Assembly (NCBI RefSeq): GCF_004151245.1
Contig: NZ_JUIW01000001.1
Location: 186,001 to 250,000 of the forward strand
Length of the DNA: 64,000 nt
Source of the DNA: Flavobacterium beibuense
GTDB taxonomy: Bacteria; Bacteroidota; Bacteroidia; Flavobacteriales; Flavobacteriaceae
Reading direction: 5' to 3'
The position numbers and the translations under genes were made by a program. Under the pieces are notes generated by a model, which searched no databases, had not been told where the DNA came from, and saw only the letters and a program-made list of their open reading frames with translations. Shown here one piece after another: positions 1 through 8,931 of this stretch. Within the stretch, counting starts at the first letter, position 1. Each line of letters opens with the position of its first letter.

Positions 1-675
1 ATTGAACATGCGTTGTTTTTTACACTTTTCATAATGTCTTATTTTTATTTGAAAGCTAAGAAGAATAAGCCTACGATATTGATATCAGGAGTTTTAATGT
101 TTTTTATGTTGGCTTTTTTATCACCTATTCTGTTTAGTAAATATGAAGAGAATGCTGGAGCTTATGAAAATCAAATGGAAAGGGTTGATAGGAAAGAAGT
201 TTCTGTAGGGGCATCCTTTTCGAGTTTACCAGTTGGATTAAAACAATTAGCTATGGCAATAAATGGGCAAATTGCCCCTGCAGTTCCTTTTTGGCGCGGC
301 TGGTACATTGAAAATGCTAATTTGGAAAATTTAAAACATACTTATCCCGGTTATTATACTCCTTGGCGTTTTATGGAAAATGTTGCGGCTACAGTTTGGC
401 TTTATGTGTTAGCAATTGTATTTGCAGGTTTTTACTTTAAGTTACATAAGGCTATTCCTTCTGAGCTATTAGTCCTTTTTGGTTTGGCTGTTCTTTTATT
501 ATTGTTGTCTAGTTCTTCAATAAATACCAGGAGAGTGTATTGTGTTTATCCAATTATATATATTGTATCGGTTTTGTTTTACAATGTATTACCTGTTGAC
601 TTAAGAAAAAAAATAGTTAATAGGACTACTTTGAGTGTTATAGGATTATATTTGTTGTATTTCTATATTAAATAA
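1..675 (+). CDS. polysaccharide-locus multi-pass membrane protein, 5'-truncated
   Basis: The reading frame is open to the left edge of the window, so the true start lies outside. The visible part holds several hydrophobic stretches (roughly residues 1-12, 20-40, 125-145, 150-170, 180-195 and the C-terminus) separated by a polar loop with many aromatic residues, which suits a multi-pass inner-membrane protein. Its place directly ahead of two glycosyltransferases makes an O-antigen/capsule polymerase (Wzy- or EpsG-like) the best guess, but I see no diagnostic motif. The stop is followed 10 nt later by the next gene's ATG, so it belongs to the same operon. Confidence 0.6.
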   Translation: MEHALFFTLFIMSYFYLKAKKNKPTILISGVLMFFMLAFLSPILFSKYEENAGAYENQMERVDRKEVSVGASFSSLPVGLKQLAMAINGQIAPAVPFWRGWYIENANLENLKHTYPGYYTPWRFMENVAATVWLYVLAIVFAGFYFKLHKAIPSELLVLFGLAVLLLLLSSSSINTRRVYCVYPIIYIVSVLFYNVLPVDLRKKIVNRTTLSVIGLYLLYFYIK

Positions 676-685
676 GATTTTGTTG

Positions 686-1864
686 ATGAAAATTACAATT
701 GTAACAGATCATAGGTTTTTTAGAAAAGGGCATAGTGTATATGACGATTATGTGTTTAATTATGATTTTTTTAAAACATATTTAAAAGTCTTTGATGAAA
801 TTCAAGTTGTAGCAAGAGTTAAGAACGTTCAGTCTATTAATCCAAACTGGTCTGTCTCTAATGGAGATAATGTGAGTTTTATTGATATACCCGATATACA
901 TGGGTTTAAATGGCTTTTTTTTTCTTCTAAATATTTTAAATTAAAAAAGGCTGAAATTTTATCGACAGATTGTTTTTGCTTTAGAGTTCCTTCACATGCG
1001 GCTTGGATTGTTTATAAACTAAACTCCAATAAAAAAGCATATATGTTTGAGTCTATTGGTGATCCGGAAGATGCTATGGCTTCGTCTGATGATGGAATGA
1101 TAAAGAGAAGTATTTTTAAAATTGTAGGTAGACTTTTAAAAAGGAGAAAACAGAAAATTACTCTGCATTCAAATTTGGGAAGCTATGTTAGTATTAATCA
1201 CTTACAGCATAAATATCCTGTTAAAAGAGATGTGTTAACAGAATCCATATCAAGTATAAGGCTTGATAAATCAAATTTTTTGACTAATCCAAAGCAATTT
1301 GGTTCTAAGACAATAAAAATAGTGCATGTTGGAAGCTTTATCTCTCTTAAAAATCAGAAGGATTTAATTCAATGTGTTCATAAATTATCTAAAGTTTTTG
1401 ATGTACGTTTAGATTTGATTGGGGATGGAATATTAAAGAACCATTGTTTTACTTTAGCGCAACAATTAAATATTTCAGAAATTGTAACTTTTCATGGTCA
1501 AGTAACAGGTTTCAATAAAATAAAAGCTATTTTAGATGATTCTACTTTTTTTGTATTACCATCCTCTAATGAAGGTATGCCAAGAGCGCTAATAGAGGCA
1601 ATGGCAAGAGGATTGATTTGTTTTGGATCTAGTGTTGGAGGTATAGCTGAATTGCTTTCAAAAGAGTTTACATTTACTCCTGGTAATATTGATGAGATGT
1701 ATTCTTTAATTTATAACTTCATAGAAAAAACACCCAAAGCTGATTACTTGCTAATAAGTAAAGAAAATGTAAAAAAAGTAGATAGATTTGAGTTAGGAAT
1801 ATTGGAGAGTAAGAGAATAAAATTGATGAAAGAATTAAAGAAAATTACTTATGAAAAGTCTTAA
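686..1864 (+). CDS. GT4-family glycosyltransferase
   Basis: This is a predicted cytosolic retaining glycosyltransferase of the GT-B fold. The C-terminal half has the GT4 pattern: an IVHVGSF strand opening the nucleotide-sugar domain, a DLIGDG turn, and the acidic signature SSNEGMPRALIEAMARG that binds the donor, followed by GGIAELL. The open frame extends to TTG at 680, but ATG at 686 gives the conserved MKITIVTDHRFFRKG start and is preferred. The stop overlaps the next ATG by 14 nt, which implies translational coupling. Donor and acceptor sugars cannot be read from the sequence. It likely adds one residue to the surface-polysaccharide repeat unit. Confidence 0.88.
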   Translation: MKITIVTDHRFFRKGHSVYDDYVFNYDFFKTYLKVFDEIQVVARVKNVQSINPNWSVSNGDNVSFIDIPDIHGFKWLFFSSKYFKLKKAEILSTDCFCFRVPSHAAWIVYKLNSNKKAYMFESIGDPEDAMASSDDGMIKRSIFKIVGRLLKRRKQKITLHSNLGSYVSINHLQHKYPVKRDVLTESISSIRLDKSNFLTNPKQFGSKTIKIVHVGSFISLKNQKDLIQCVHKLSKVFDVRLDLIGDGILKNHCFTLAQQLNISEIVTFHGQVTGFNKIKAILDDSTFFVLPSSNEGMPRALIEAMARGLICFGSSVGGIAELLSKEFTFTPGNIDEMYSLIYNFIEKTPKADYLLISKENVKKVDRFELGILESKRIKLMKELKKITYEKS

Positions 1865-2420
1865 AAATCAGCTTTTTTATGTTTTACCTCTTTGGTTTGT
1901 TCAATTAATAACTAATTGGCTTCCAGATAATAGATTGGTTATAGGTTTTAGGGGCTGGCTTGCTCATTTTTTTATTAAGGAATGTGGGAAAAGGTTTCAA
2001 TTAGGGAGGGATGTAACTTTGTTAAATACTTCTAATTTAAGAATAGGAGATGATGTATATATAGCTAAAGGTTCATGGTTAAATGCTATGGGAGGTTTGT
2101 CGATTGAAGATGAGGTTGTTATAGCTCCTTATGTTGTTGTCAGTACTTTGCAACATGTATTTAAAGATAATTCGGTTAGGTTTGGTGGGAGTATAGCTGG
2201 GGAGGTGCATATTGGAAAAGGAACTTGGTTAGCTGCACATTCTTCGGTGAAATGCGGAGTTACAATAGGTAAAGGTAATCTTGTTGCTGCAAATTCATTT
2301 GTTGTTAAAAGTACAAAAGATAATGTTATCCTCAGTGGAGTGCCAGCAGTATTTGTTAAAAAGAATGAAGATGGTGAGGCATCTTTTTTTTCTAGAGGAG
2401 AGTATGAAGAGAAAAAATAA
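1851..2420 (+). CDS. WcaF-like hexapeptide-repeat acyltransferase
   Basis: A 189-residue protein with the left-handed beta-helix repeat typical of sugar O-acetyltransferases: successive I-G-x4 units such as LRIGDDVYIA, LSIEDEVVIA, VHIGKGTWLA and VTIGKGNLVA, then the closing SGVPAVFVKK found at the end of the WcaF/NodL/LacA families. An H in STLQHVF sits where these enzymes carry the catalytic histidine. The first ~50 residues are a more hydrophobic cap, as in WcaF. It likely acetylates a sugar of the repeat unit using acetyl-CoA. It overlaps both neighbours, so it is part of the same operon. Confidence 0.85.
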   Translation: MKSLKNQLFYVLPLWFVQLITNWLPDNRLVIGFRGWLAHFFIKECGKRFQLGRDVTLLNTSNLRIGDDVYIAKGSWLNAMGGLSIEDEVVIAPYVVVSTLQHVFKDNSVRFGGSIAGEVHIGKGTWLAAHSSVKCGVTIGKGNLVAANSFVVKSTKDNVILSGVPAVFVKKNEDGEASFFSRGEYEEKK

Positions 2421-3561
2421 AATAGTTATAGCTATATCAGATTCTTTTTGTGCAAACTTTATTAGGGGGCAGGCGACATTTCTCAAGAGTAAGGGTTATG
2501 AGGTTGTTATTGTTTCGGCTCCGGGCACCGAAGTGGAGAAATTGGCATTGGATGAAAAGGTAAGGTTGGAGATTATTGAATTTAGTCGTGAGATATCTAT
2601 ACTTAAAGATCTGAAATCCTTATATGCTGTAATAAAATTTTTAAAAAAGGAAAAGCCAGATTTAGTTAATGCAGGTAATCCGAAAACGGGTTTTCTTTTT
2701 ATGCTGTCAAGATTTCTTTTTCCGAAAACCCCAATGGTTTTTACATTGAGAGGTCTTAGGTCAGATACATTAAAAGGTCTTAAAAAGAAAATTGTTCGGA
2801 TAACAGAAAAAATTTCCTGCTCATTTTCCAGTGAAGTGATTGTAATAAGTCCTACATTGAGAGAGCATGCAATTAAGACAGGTATATTGAAGGAGGGTAA
2901 AGGAGTCGTTTTTGGTAAAGGCAGTAGTAATGGTGTTGATGTTGATAAATTCATATTGAATGAAGAAAATAAACATCTTGGGAATAATTTAAGACACTCT
3001 TTAGGGATATCTGAGGAAGATATCGTAATAGGGCACGTAGGGAGAATTACAAAAGATAAAGGAGTTGAAGAGTTATATAAGGCGTTTAAGGTGTGTGCTT
3101 CTTTGAATGATAAGTTAAAGTTGATTTTAGTTGGCCCTGTTGAAGATGGTGATCCCATATCTAATGAAGTACGGGAGTCAATTCTTAATGATTCCAGTGT
3201 TTTTCTTTTAGGTAAAAAAGCTAATGTTGCAGAGGTGTATGCAGCATATAACATCTTTGTTTTGTTTTCGTACAGGGAAGGTTTTGGTAATGTAGCCTTA
3301 GAAGCAGCAGCGATGAGTAAGCCTGTAATCGTGTCTGATATTCCAGGAGCAAAAGATACAGTTGAGCATATGAGTTCTGGGATGCATGTGGCTTCTAAAA
3401 ATGTTGAAGAACTTACAAAAGCCCTTCAATTCTATATTGATAATTCAGAGATAAGAATTAAACATGGTGAGTATGGTGCGGTGAGGGCTAGGGAATATTT
3501 TTCGTCTGAAGTGATTTGGAATGGTCAATATGAATTATATAAAAATCTTATAAGTGAATAA
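2404..3561 (+). CDS. GT4-family glycosyltransferase
   Basis: A GT-B glycosyltransferase of about 385 residues. The N-domain begins KIVIAISDSF and the nucleotide-sugar domain begins GHVGRITKDKGVEEL. The donor-binding signature is YREGFGNVALEAAAMSKPVI, then SDIPGAKDTV. The frame is open upstream to 2281, inside the acetyltransferase gene, but the ATG at 2404 is preceded by a GAGGAG-like ribosome site and starts the protein at MKRKNKIVIAISD, where family members start. The first 41 codons of the longer frame are therefore not counted. It is part of the repeat-unit assembly operon. The specific linkage is unknown. Confidence 0.88.
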   Translation: MKRKNKIVIAISDSFCANFIRGQATFLKSKGYEVVIVSAPGTEVEKLALDEKVRLEIIEFSREISILKDLKSLYAVIKFLKKEKPDLVNAGNPKTGFLFMLSRFLFPKTPMVFTLRGLRSDTLKGLKKKIVRITEKISCSFSSEVIVISPTLREHAIKTGILKEGKGVVFGKGSSNGVDVDKFILNEENKHLGNNLRHSLGISEEDIVIGHVGRITKDKGVEELYKAFKVCASLNDKLKLILVGPVEDGDPISNEVRESILNDSSVFLLGKKANVAEVYAAYNIFVLFSYREGFGNVALEAAAMSKPVIVSDIPGAKDTVEHMSSGMHVASKNVEELTKALQFYIDNSEIRIKHGEYGAVRAREYFSSEVIWNGQYELYKNLISE

Positions 3562-4477
3562 TATTTATATAACCGGAGTTAATGGGTTTGTTGGTACTAA
3601 CCTTAAGAAATATTTGGATAGTAAGTATAACTGTATAGGTATTTCAAGGAAAAAGACTGTTGAGAATAATATTTTTTCATATGATGACTTTTTGCCAAAT
3701 CTTAAAGGTGATGCTATAATACACTTGGCTGGTAAAGCCCATGATACAGCAAGTACTTCAAGCCCTGAGGAGTATTTTAATGTAAACAGGGATCTTACAA
3801 TTAATATTTTTAAAACTTTTTTAGAATCTGATATAAAAGACTTTTTTTATTTCAGTTCTGTTAAGGCTGTTGCAGATACTGTTACAGGAGTATTGAAAGA
3901 AGATGTAACAGGAGAACCGCATACTCCATACGGAAAGTCCAAACATGAGGCTGAACAATACTTGTTGAGCCAGGTATTGCCTAAAGGAAAGAGGTTGTTT
4001 ATAATACGTCCTTGTATGATTCATGGACCGGGTAATAAAGGTAATCTTAACCTACTTTATAAAGTAGTTGAAAAAGGGGTACCCTGGCCGCTAGCTGTGT
4101 TTGAGAATCAAAGGTCTTTTTTAAGTATCGATAATTTATGTTTTTTAGTAAATTCACTGCTTGAAAATAAGGGTGTAAAAAGTGGAGTTTATAATTTTTC
4201 CGATGATGAAACGCTTTCTACAAATAAACTGATCTATTTAATGTCTCAATCATTAGGAAGAAAACCGAAATTATGGAGGCTAAATAAAGGTCTTATTGTA
4301 AAAATAGCTTGTATAGGAGATAGGCTTAAGTTGCCTCTAAATTCAGAGAGACTTAAAAAACTGACCGAAAGCTATGTCGTTTCCAATGATAAAATTAAGT
4401 TTGCGTTAGGATTAGAGAAACTACCTGTTGCTGCAGAAGAAGGGCTTAGTGTAACTTTAAGTTCTTTTCGTAAATAA
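3554..4477 (+). CDS. NAD-dependent epimerase/reductase (WbpV-like)
   Basis: An extended short-chain dehydrogenase/reductase of 307 residues. The Rossmann turn is GVNGFVG near residue 9, and HLAGKAHD follows as in the WbpV/WreQ group. The catalytic set is S in YFSSVKA plus the YGKSK pair (Y-x3-K). It starts at GTG 3554, overlapping the previous stop by 8 nt; no ATG gives a complete Rossmann fold. Known relatives reduce UDP-4-keto-6-deoxy-GlcNAc to UDP-QuiNAc, or epimerise at C4. The neighbouring WbpL-like transferase and WbpM-like dehydratase make that role likely here, but the product sugar is an inference. Confidence 0.8.
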   Translation: MNNIYITGVNGFVGTNLKKYLDSKYNCIGISRKKTVENNIFSYDDFLPNLKGDAIIHLAGKAHDTASTSSPEEYFNVNRDLTINIFKTFLESDIKDFFYFSSVKAVADTVTGVLKEDVTGEPHTPYGKSKHEAEQYLLSQVLPKGKRLFIIRPCMIHGPGNKGNLNLLYKVVEKGVPWPLAVFENQRSFLSIDNLCFLVNSLLENKGVKSGVYNFSDDETLSTNKLIYLMSQSLGRKPKLWRLNKGLIVKIACIGDRLKLPLNSERLKKLTESYVVSNDKIKFALGLEKLPVAAEEGLSVTLSSFRK

Positions 4478-4497
4478 TAATTTTTATATTTTATACG

Positions 4498-5454
4498 ATG
4501 TTAGATTACTTCTTAATATTTATCTCATTACTTATTTTAATATTAATCTATTTTAAGATTGCCGACAGGTATAATATAATTGATAAGCCCAATGAGCGAT
4601 CTTCGCATTCTGTTGTTACAATAAGGGGCGGTGGTGTGGTGTTTTCTATAGCTGTAGTAATTGCTTTTCTTTTAGGTTATGCCACTCTTAGCTTAACAGC
4701 AGCTGTTCTATTGGTTGCTGTTGTTAGTTTCATAGATGATATTAAACCATTACATCAATTGCCTCGTTTCTTTTCGCATTTTATAGCCGTTTTGTTAATT
4801 GTTCTTGATTTAGAAATTTATAATATTAGTTTACTTCTCTTGCCGGTAATTTTAATTTTTGGTATAGGATGGATTAATCTATTCAATTTTATGGATGGCA
4901 TTAATGGTATTACTGTTTTGTATTCTCTTTCCTGTATTATTACACTGGGCTTTGTTTATAAGATGGACGAGGCTGTATTTCCTGTCTTGGTTATTATGGG
5001 ACTCTCCTGTTTGGTCTTTGCCCTTTTTAACGTTAGGAAAAAAGCTAAAACTTTTGCAGGAGATATAGGTAGTATCAGTATGGCAGTTTTTCTGGGTTAT
5101 TTTCTTTTAAAATTGGTTTTAAAAACTAATGAGATTGGCTACATGCTTTTGATTAGTATTTATGCGGTTGATTCCATTGTAACTATAATTTATAGAATTA
5201 GGGAAAAAGAAAATATTTTTAAGCCACATAGAACACATTTATATCAGTATCTGGCTAACGAATTAAAAATACCTCATCTAGTTGTTTCATTTAGCTATGC
5301 ATTTATCCAAATAGCTATTAATGTACTGGTTATTTACACTATTTCAATAGATGTTATGACGATTTATATGTTTTTTGGAATATTGGTACTCCTTACAGCT
5401 GTGTATTTACTGCTAAGAGGTAGTGTTTTAAAAAAAATATCTGATAATGCCTAA
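4498..5454 (+). CDS. WecA/WbpL-like undecaprenyl-phosphate sugar-1-phosphate transferase
   Basis: A polytopic integral membrane protein of the MraY/WecA superfamily (318 residues, about 10 membrane segments). Diagnostic cytoplasmic motifs are all present: SFIDDIKPL (Mg2+-binding Asp pair), NLFNFMDGINGI, FAGDIGS, and the HRTHLYQ loop near residue 245. It moves a HexNAc-1-phosphate from UDP-sugar to undecaprenyl phosphate, the first lipid-linked step of O-antigen or capsule repeat units. Pairing with the upstream reductase matches the wbpV-wbpL arrangement known from Pseudomonas O-antigen loci, so a 6-deoxy HexNAc is a plausible first sugar. Confidence 0.88.
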   Translation: MLDYFLIFISLLILILIYFKIADRYNIIDKPNERSSHSVVTIRGGGVVFSIAVVIAFLLGYATLSLTAAVLLVAVVSFIDDIKPLHQLPRFFSHFIAVLLIVLDLEIYNISLLLLPVILIFGIGWINLFNFMDGINGITVLYSLSCIITLGFVYKMDEAVFPVLVIMGLSCLVFALFNVRKKAKTFAGDIGSISMAVFLGYFLLKLVLKTNEIGYMLLISIYAVDSIVTIIYRIREKENIFKPHRTHLYQYLANELKIPHLVVSFSYAFIQIAINVLVIYTISIDVMTIYMFFGILVLLTAVYLLLRGSVLKKISDNA

Positions 5455-6019
5455 AGATGTAGTAATAATAGGGGCTGGTGGTGTAGGTAGAGAAATATAT
5501 GCTCTTATACATAAATATTTCGCCGATGTTTATAAAGTGGTAGGTTTTATTGATGATATAATTAAACCTGGTTCTTTTGTTAATGGCATTGAGATACTAG
5601 GTGGAATTGACTGGTATAAATATTCAGGTATAACTAATAGTGTTATAATGGCTCTTGGTAATCCTGAATTTCGTAAGAAAGCTTTTTTAAAATTAGGGGA
5701 TAACTATGATTATCCTACTATTATTCATCCTGATGTTAAAATTCATGACGAAGTTAGGGTAAAAGTTGGAAAAGGTTGTTTTATATCTGATAACTGTGTT
5801 TTAACTACGGATATAATTGTCTCAGATTTTTGTTTTATTAATACCAGTTGTAGTTTGCATCATGATACTCATTTAGAAAAGAATTGTGTTATAATGCCAG
5901 GTGTAAGGATAACAGGCGGAGCCAAAATAGGAGAGAACAGCTATATATCTCCTAACGTAGTAATTGCTTCCAAAGTTAATATAAAGGCAAATAGTATTGT
6001 AAAGGAGTCAATTTTATAA
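5447..6019 (+). CDS. PglD/NeuD-family sugar acyltransferase
   Basis: A 190-residue protein with the two-part NeuD/PglD layout: an N-terminal nucleotide-binding Rossmann-like domain (VVIIGAGGVGREIYALI), then a left-handed beta-helix of hexapeptide repeats (KIHDEVRVKVGKG, NCVIMPGVRITGGAKIG). A histidine pair in SLHHDTH sits where PglD carries its catalytic base. Relatives acetylate UDP-4-amino sugars or sialic acids. No PglE-type aminotransferase is visible in this window; it could lie upstream. The start ATG overlaps the transferase gene by 8 nt. Confidence 0.82.
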   Translation: MPKDVVIIGAGGVGREIYALIHKYFADVYKVVGFIDDIIKPGSFVNGIEILGGIDWYKYSGITNSVIMALGNPEFRKKAFLKLGDNYDYPTIIHPDVKIHDEVRVKVGKGCFISDNCVLTTDIIVSDFCFINTSCSLHHDTHLEKNCVIMPGVRITGGAKIGENSYISPNVVIASKVNIKANSIVKESIL

Positions 6020-6040
6020 ATTAAACTAAAAAAAATAAGA

Positions 6041-6066
6041 ATCTAATTTTTTTAGATTATTTTTGG
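6041..6066 (+). terminator. possible intrinsic terminator/attenuator
   Basis: An AATCTAA / TTAGATT stem with a T-only loop, then a T-rich stretch, lies just after the acetyltransferase gene. The stem is short and AT-only, so it may be weak. It abuts a -7 element, suggesting one operon ends and the next unit begins here. Confidence 0.35.
6058..6065 (+). promoter_or_regulatory. Bacteroidota -7 element for the dehydratase gene
   Basis: TATTTTTG fits TAnnTTTG. It lies 21 nt before the TTG start at 6087. No clear -33 TTTG is seen 19 nt upstream. Confidence 0.45.
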
Positions 6067-6086
6067 ATAGCATAAAATAGATAGTT

Positions 6087-8045
6087 TTGGGGCAGAGAGA
6101 AAAGAATAACAACACCTATAAATTAAATGATTACCGATTTTGGACATCATTACATAATCTGGGGTATTTGCCAAGATGGATAATACTCTTATTGGATTTA
6201 GTAGTAGTGTCTTTTACCGGTATTTTCTCCTATGTCTTAATTCATAGAACGGGAGTGTCTGTTAAACCTGATTTATATATTATAAGTATTGTTTTCTATC
6301 TTTTGATAACTCTTCTATCATTCAGGGCGTTTCGTACTTATGCGGGTATTATAAGGCATTCTTCATATATTGATGCTGTGAAGATTTTCTTTGCTCAGTT
6401 TACTACGGCTTTTCTTTTACTTGCTTTTAATAGTCTTTATGAAACGATTAAAGGAGATTTGTTATATCTCAATGTAGGAATATTAATAAATGCTGTTTTT
6501 TCATTTAGCTGTTTGTTTCTGTATAGAGTTTTAGTAAAACAGGTTTTTGAGAATTATTTTAATAGTAGTAATGGTAAGAAGTTAGTTAGAGCTATTATAT
6601 ATGGCTCTGATGCTAATGCTATTGCAGTGGCTAATGCATTAAAGTCTGAAATTCCGGGAAGATTTAAATTAGTAGGATTTATTGATAAATCAAGTTATAA
6701 CAAATCTAAGATGATTTTAGGTTTGCCAATTCTTCAACATAAAAAAAGGATTTCTGTAGTAATGCGGGTTTTCAATGCTGAAGCTTTAGTTATTGCTGAT
6801 AAGAGTTTGTTAAAAGAAGAGAAACTTGCTATTGTTGACGAATGTCTTGAGTTTAATTATAAAGTCTATACCGTACCCTTAATATCGGATTGGGAAGATC
6901 AAAAGGAGATATCTAGGAAAATTAAAAATTTTCAGATACAGGATTTACTTGAAAGAAAGCCTATTGTATTGGATAATAATTCGATTTCTTCTCAAATTAA
7001 AAATAAAACTATATTAATTACTGGGGCTGCAGGCTCTATTGGCAGTGAGATTGTTAGACAGGTAATTCAGTTTAGTCCTAAAAATGTTATTATGCTTGAT
7101 CAGGCTGAGACTCCTTTACATCAGTTAAGTCTTGAAGTTGCCAGGTTAGATTCTCAAGCTAATATTTTTTCTGTTATTTCAGATGTAAGAAATAAAGATG
7201 CAATGTCGGAGGTTTTTAGAAAATATAAGCCACAGGTTGTTTATCACGCTGCTGCATATAAGCATGTGCCTTTAATGGAAGACAACCCTTCTCAGGCAAT
7301 TTTTGTTAATATTTTAGGTACTAAAAATATTGCTGACCTAGCCTGTGAATTTGAGGTTGATAGCTTTGTAATGGTTTCTACTGATAAAGCGGTTAACCCA
7401 AGCAATGTTATGGGGGCAAGTAAGAGAATAGCGGAAAAGTATGTTCAGGCACTTCATAATAAGATGATTGTCGAATCAGGTAAATGTAAAACTAAATTTA
7501 TTACTACCCGTTTTGGAAATGTTTTAGGCTCTAATGGCTCAGTTGTTCCTTTGTTTACAAAGCAAATTGAAGCTGGAGGTCCAATTACTTTGACACATCC
7601 TGATATAATTCGTTACTTCATGACAATTCCTGAAGCGTGCCAGCTAGTACTTGAAGCCGGAGCTATGGGGAATGGTGGAGAAATTTATATTTTTGATATG
7701 GGTAAGCCAGTAAAAATTATAGATTTAGCAAAAAAAATGATTCGTTTAGCAGGTTTTATTCCGGATAAGGATATTGAAATAAAAATTATAGGATTAAGGC
7801 CCGGAGAAAAACTATATGAAGAATTGCTTAATGATACTTCAAAAACGTTACCTACACATCATGAAAAAATAATGGTAGCTCAGGAAGTTTTTGATGATTT
7901 TGTGTGCCTTGAGCATCAGGTTGACGATTTGATAGTGATTGCATGTGGTTATTCTTCTGAAGAAGTGGTTTACAAAATGAAACAAATTGTTCCTGAATTT
8001 ATAAGTATGAATTCTGATTTTGCTATTTTAGATAAAAAAGCATAA
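6087..8045 (+). CDS. WbpM/PglF/CapD-like UDP-sugar 4,6-dehydratase, membrane-bound
   Basis: A 652-residue dehydratase of the large WbpM type. It has four N-terminal membrane helices (about 30-55, 62-80, 100-118, 128-150), a CoA-binding-like Rossmann region (about 167-265) and the catalytic SDR domain with GAAGSIG at 313-319 and STDKAVNPSNVMGASKR at 431-447. It likely turns UDP-GlcNAc into UDP-4-keto-6-deoxy-HexNAc, feeding the reductase and transferase upstream. An in-frame TAG sits three codons before the TTG at 6087, and no ATG occurs before the helices, so TTG is the most credible start. The conserved NLGYLPRWIILLLD segment near the N-terminus supports it. Confidence 0.88.
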   Translation: MGQREKNNNTYKLNDYRFWTSLHNLGYLPRWIILLLDLVVVSFTGIFSYVLIHRTGVSVKPDLYIISIVFYLLITLLSFRAFRTYAGIIRHSSYIDAVKIFFAQFTTAFLLLAFNSLYETIKGDLLYLNVGILINAVFSFSCLFLYRVLVKQVFENYFNSSNGKKLVRAIIYGSDANAIAVANALKSEIPGRFKLVGFIDKSSYNKSKMILGLPILQHKKRISVVMRVFNAEALVIADKSLLKEEKLAIVDECLEFNYKVYTVPLISDWEDQKEISRKIKNFQIQDLLERKPIVLDNNSISSQIKNKTILITGAAGSIGSEIVRQVIQFSPKNVIMLDQAETPLHQLSLEVARLDSQANIFSVISDVRNKDAMSEVFRKYKPQVVYHAAAYKHVPLMEDNPSQAIFVNILGTKNIADLACEFEVDSFVMVSTDKAVNPSNVMGASKRIAEKYVQALHNKMIVESGKCKTKFITTRFGNVLGSNGSVVPLFTKQIEAGGPITLTHPDIIRYFMTIPEACQLVLEAGAMGNGGEIYIFDMGKPVKIIDLAKKMIRLAGFIPDKDIEIKIIGLRPGEKLYEELLNDTSKTLPTHHEKIMVAQEVFDDFVCLEHQVDDLIVIACGYSSEEVVYKMKQIVPEFISMNSDFAILDKKA

Positions 8046-8090
8046 ATTTCTCTTTTAACTTTTAATTCATACTTTCCGTTTAAAAAAAAT

Positions 8091-8098
8091 TATCTTTG
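8091..8098 (+). promoter_or_regulatory. Bacteroidota -7 element for the export operon
   Basis: TATCTTTG matches TAnnTTTG exactly, 53 nt before the wza-like start. This suggests the export pair has its own promoter. Confidence 0.55.
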
Positions 8099-8150
8099 TG
8101 CCGTAAAAAAATATTTTCTACTGGAAATTTGTTATCTCTTATTAATTTAT

Positions 8151-8927
8151 ATGATTAGAAAAGTCTTACCCTTTTTATTGCTATTTTTAGTGTTCACTTC
8201 ATGTGTGCCGAGAAAGAAAATTGTGTATTATCAAAATTTACCTTCTTTTGAGGATTCTGAAAATAATTTTGAAACCCGAATTAAATCTGATGATTTATTG
8301 ATGATAATAGTGTCTGCTCCGGGAGATGCTGCTAAAGATTTTAATTTACCCATTGTTGCTGTAACAGGTACTGATATGTTTTCTTCAAGTATGGATATGG
8401 CTTCGGGGCAACAGAGAGTTCAGACTTATCTTGTAGATAATGAAGGTTTTATACAATTCCCTGTTTTAGGGAAGCTAGAAGTAGCTGGAAGAACAAAAAA
8501 TGAAGTGATTGAAATGCTAAATGAAAAACTTAGTGAATATTTAAAAGACTATGTTGTTAATTTAAGAATTGTCAATTTTGAAATAGTAGTATCTGGAGAG
8601 GTTGCAAGACCAGGTAGATTTACTTTACAAACCGAAAGAATAACATTGCCAGAGGCACTTGCAATGGCTGGAGATATGACTGTTTATGGTAAGAGGGATA
8701 ATGTTTTGGTGAGGAGAGATGTTAATGGTAAAAAGACTTTCAATTATATTGATATGACAAAAGCAGATTTTATCAATTCACCCTTTTATTACCTTGAACA
8801 AAATGATGAAGTATATGTTGAGCCGAATAAAACAAAGATAAATTCATCTGGTGTTGGTCCTAATGTTAGCGTGATTATTTCAGCTACATCGGTATTGATT
8901 GCTTTAATTGCCATACTTACAAGATAG
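8151..8927 (+). CDS. Wza-like polysaccharide export outer-membrane lipoprotein
   Basis: A 258-residue lipoprotein with signal peptide and lipobox FTSC (lipid-bearing Cys18). It has a Poly_export domain (about 45-135: IKSDDLLMIIVS, YLVDNEGFIQFPVLG) and an SLBB-type domain (VVSGEVARPGRFTL). A C-terminal hydrophobic helix (about 235-256) matches the outer-membrane-spanning helix of Wza-type exporters. It would form the outer-membrane exit pore for capsule or exopolysaccharide. It is followed after 4 nt by the Wzc-like kinase, its usual partner. Confidence 0.9.
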   Translation: MIRKVLPFLLLFLVFTSCVPRKKIVYYQNLPSFEDSENNFETRIKSDDLLMIIVSAPGDAAKDFNLPIVAVTGTDMFSSSMDMASGQQRVQTYLVDNEGFIQFPVLGKLEVAGRTKNEVIEMLNEKLSEYLKDYVVNLRIVNFEIVVSGEVARPGRFTLQTERITLPEALAMAGDMTVYGKRDNVLVRRDVNGKKTFNYIDMTKADFINSPFYYLEQNDEVYVEPNKTKINSSGVGPNVSVIISATSVLIALIAILTR

Positions 8928-8931
8928 AAAG

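Noticed and set aside
2281..2403. 41-codon upstream extension of the second glycosyltransferase
   Set aside because: It lies wholly inside the acetyltransferase gene in another frame, lacks family similarity, and a good ATG with ribosome site exists at 2404.
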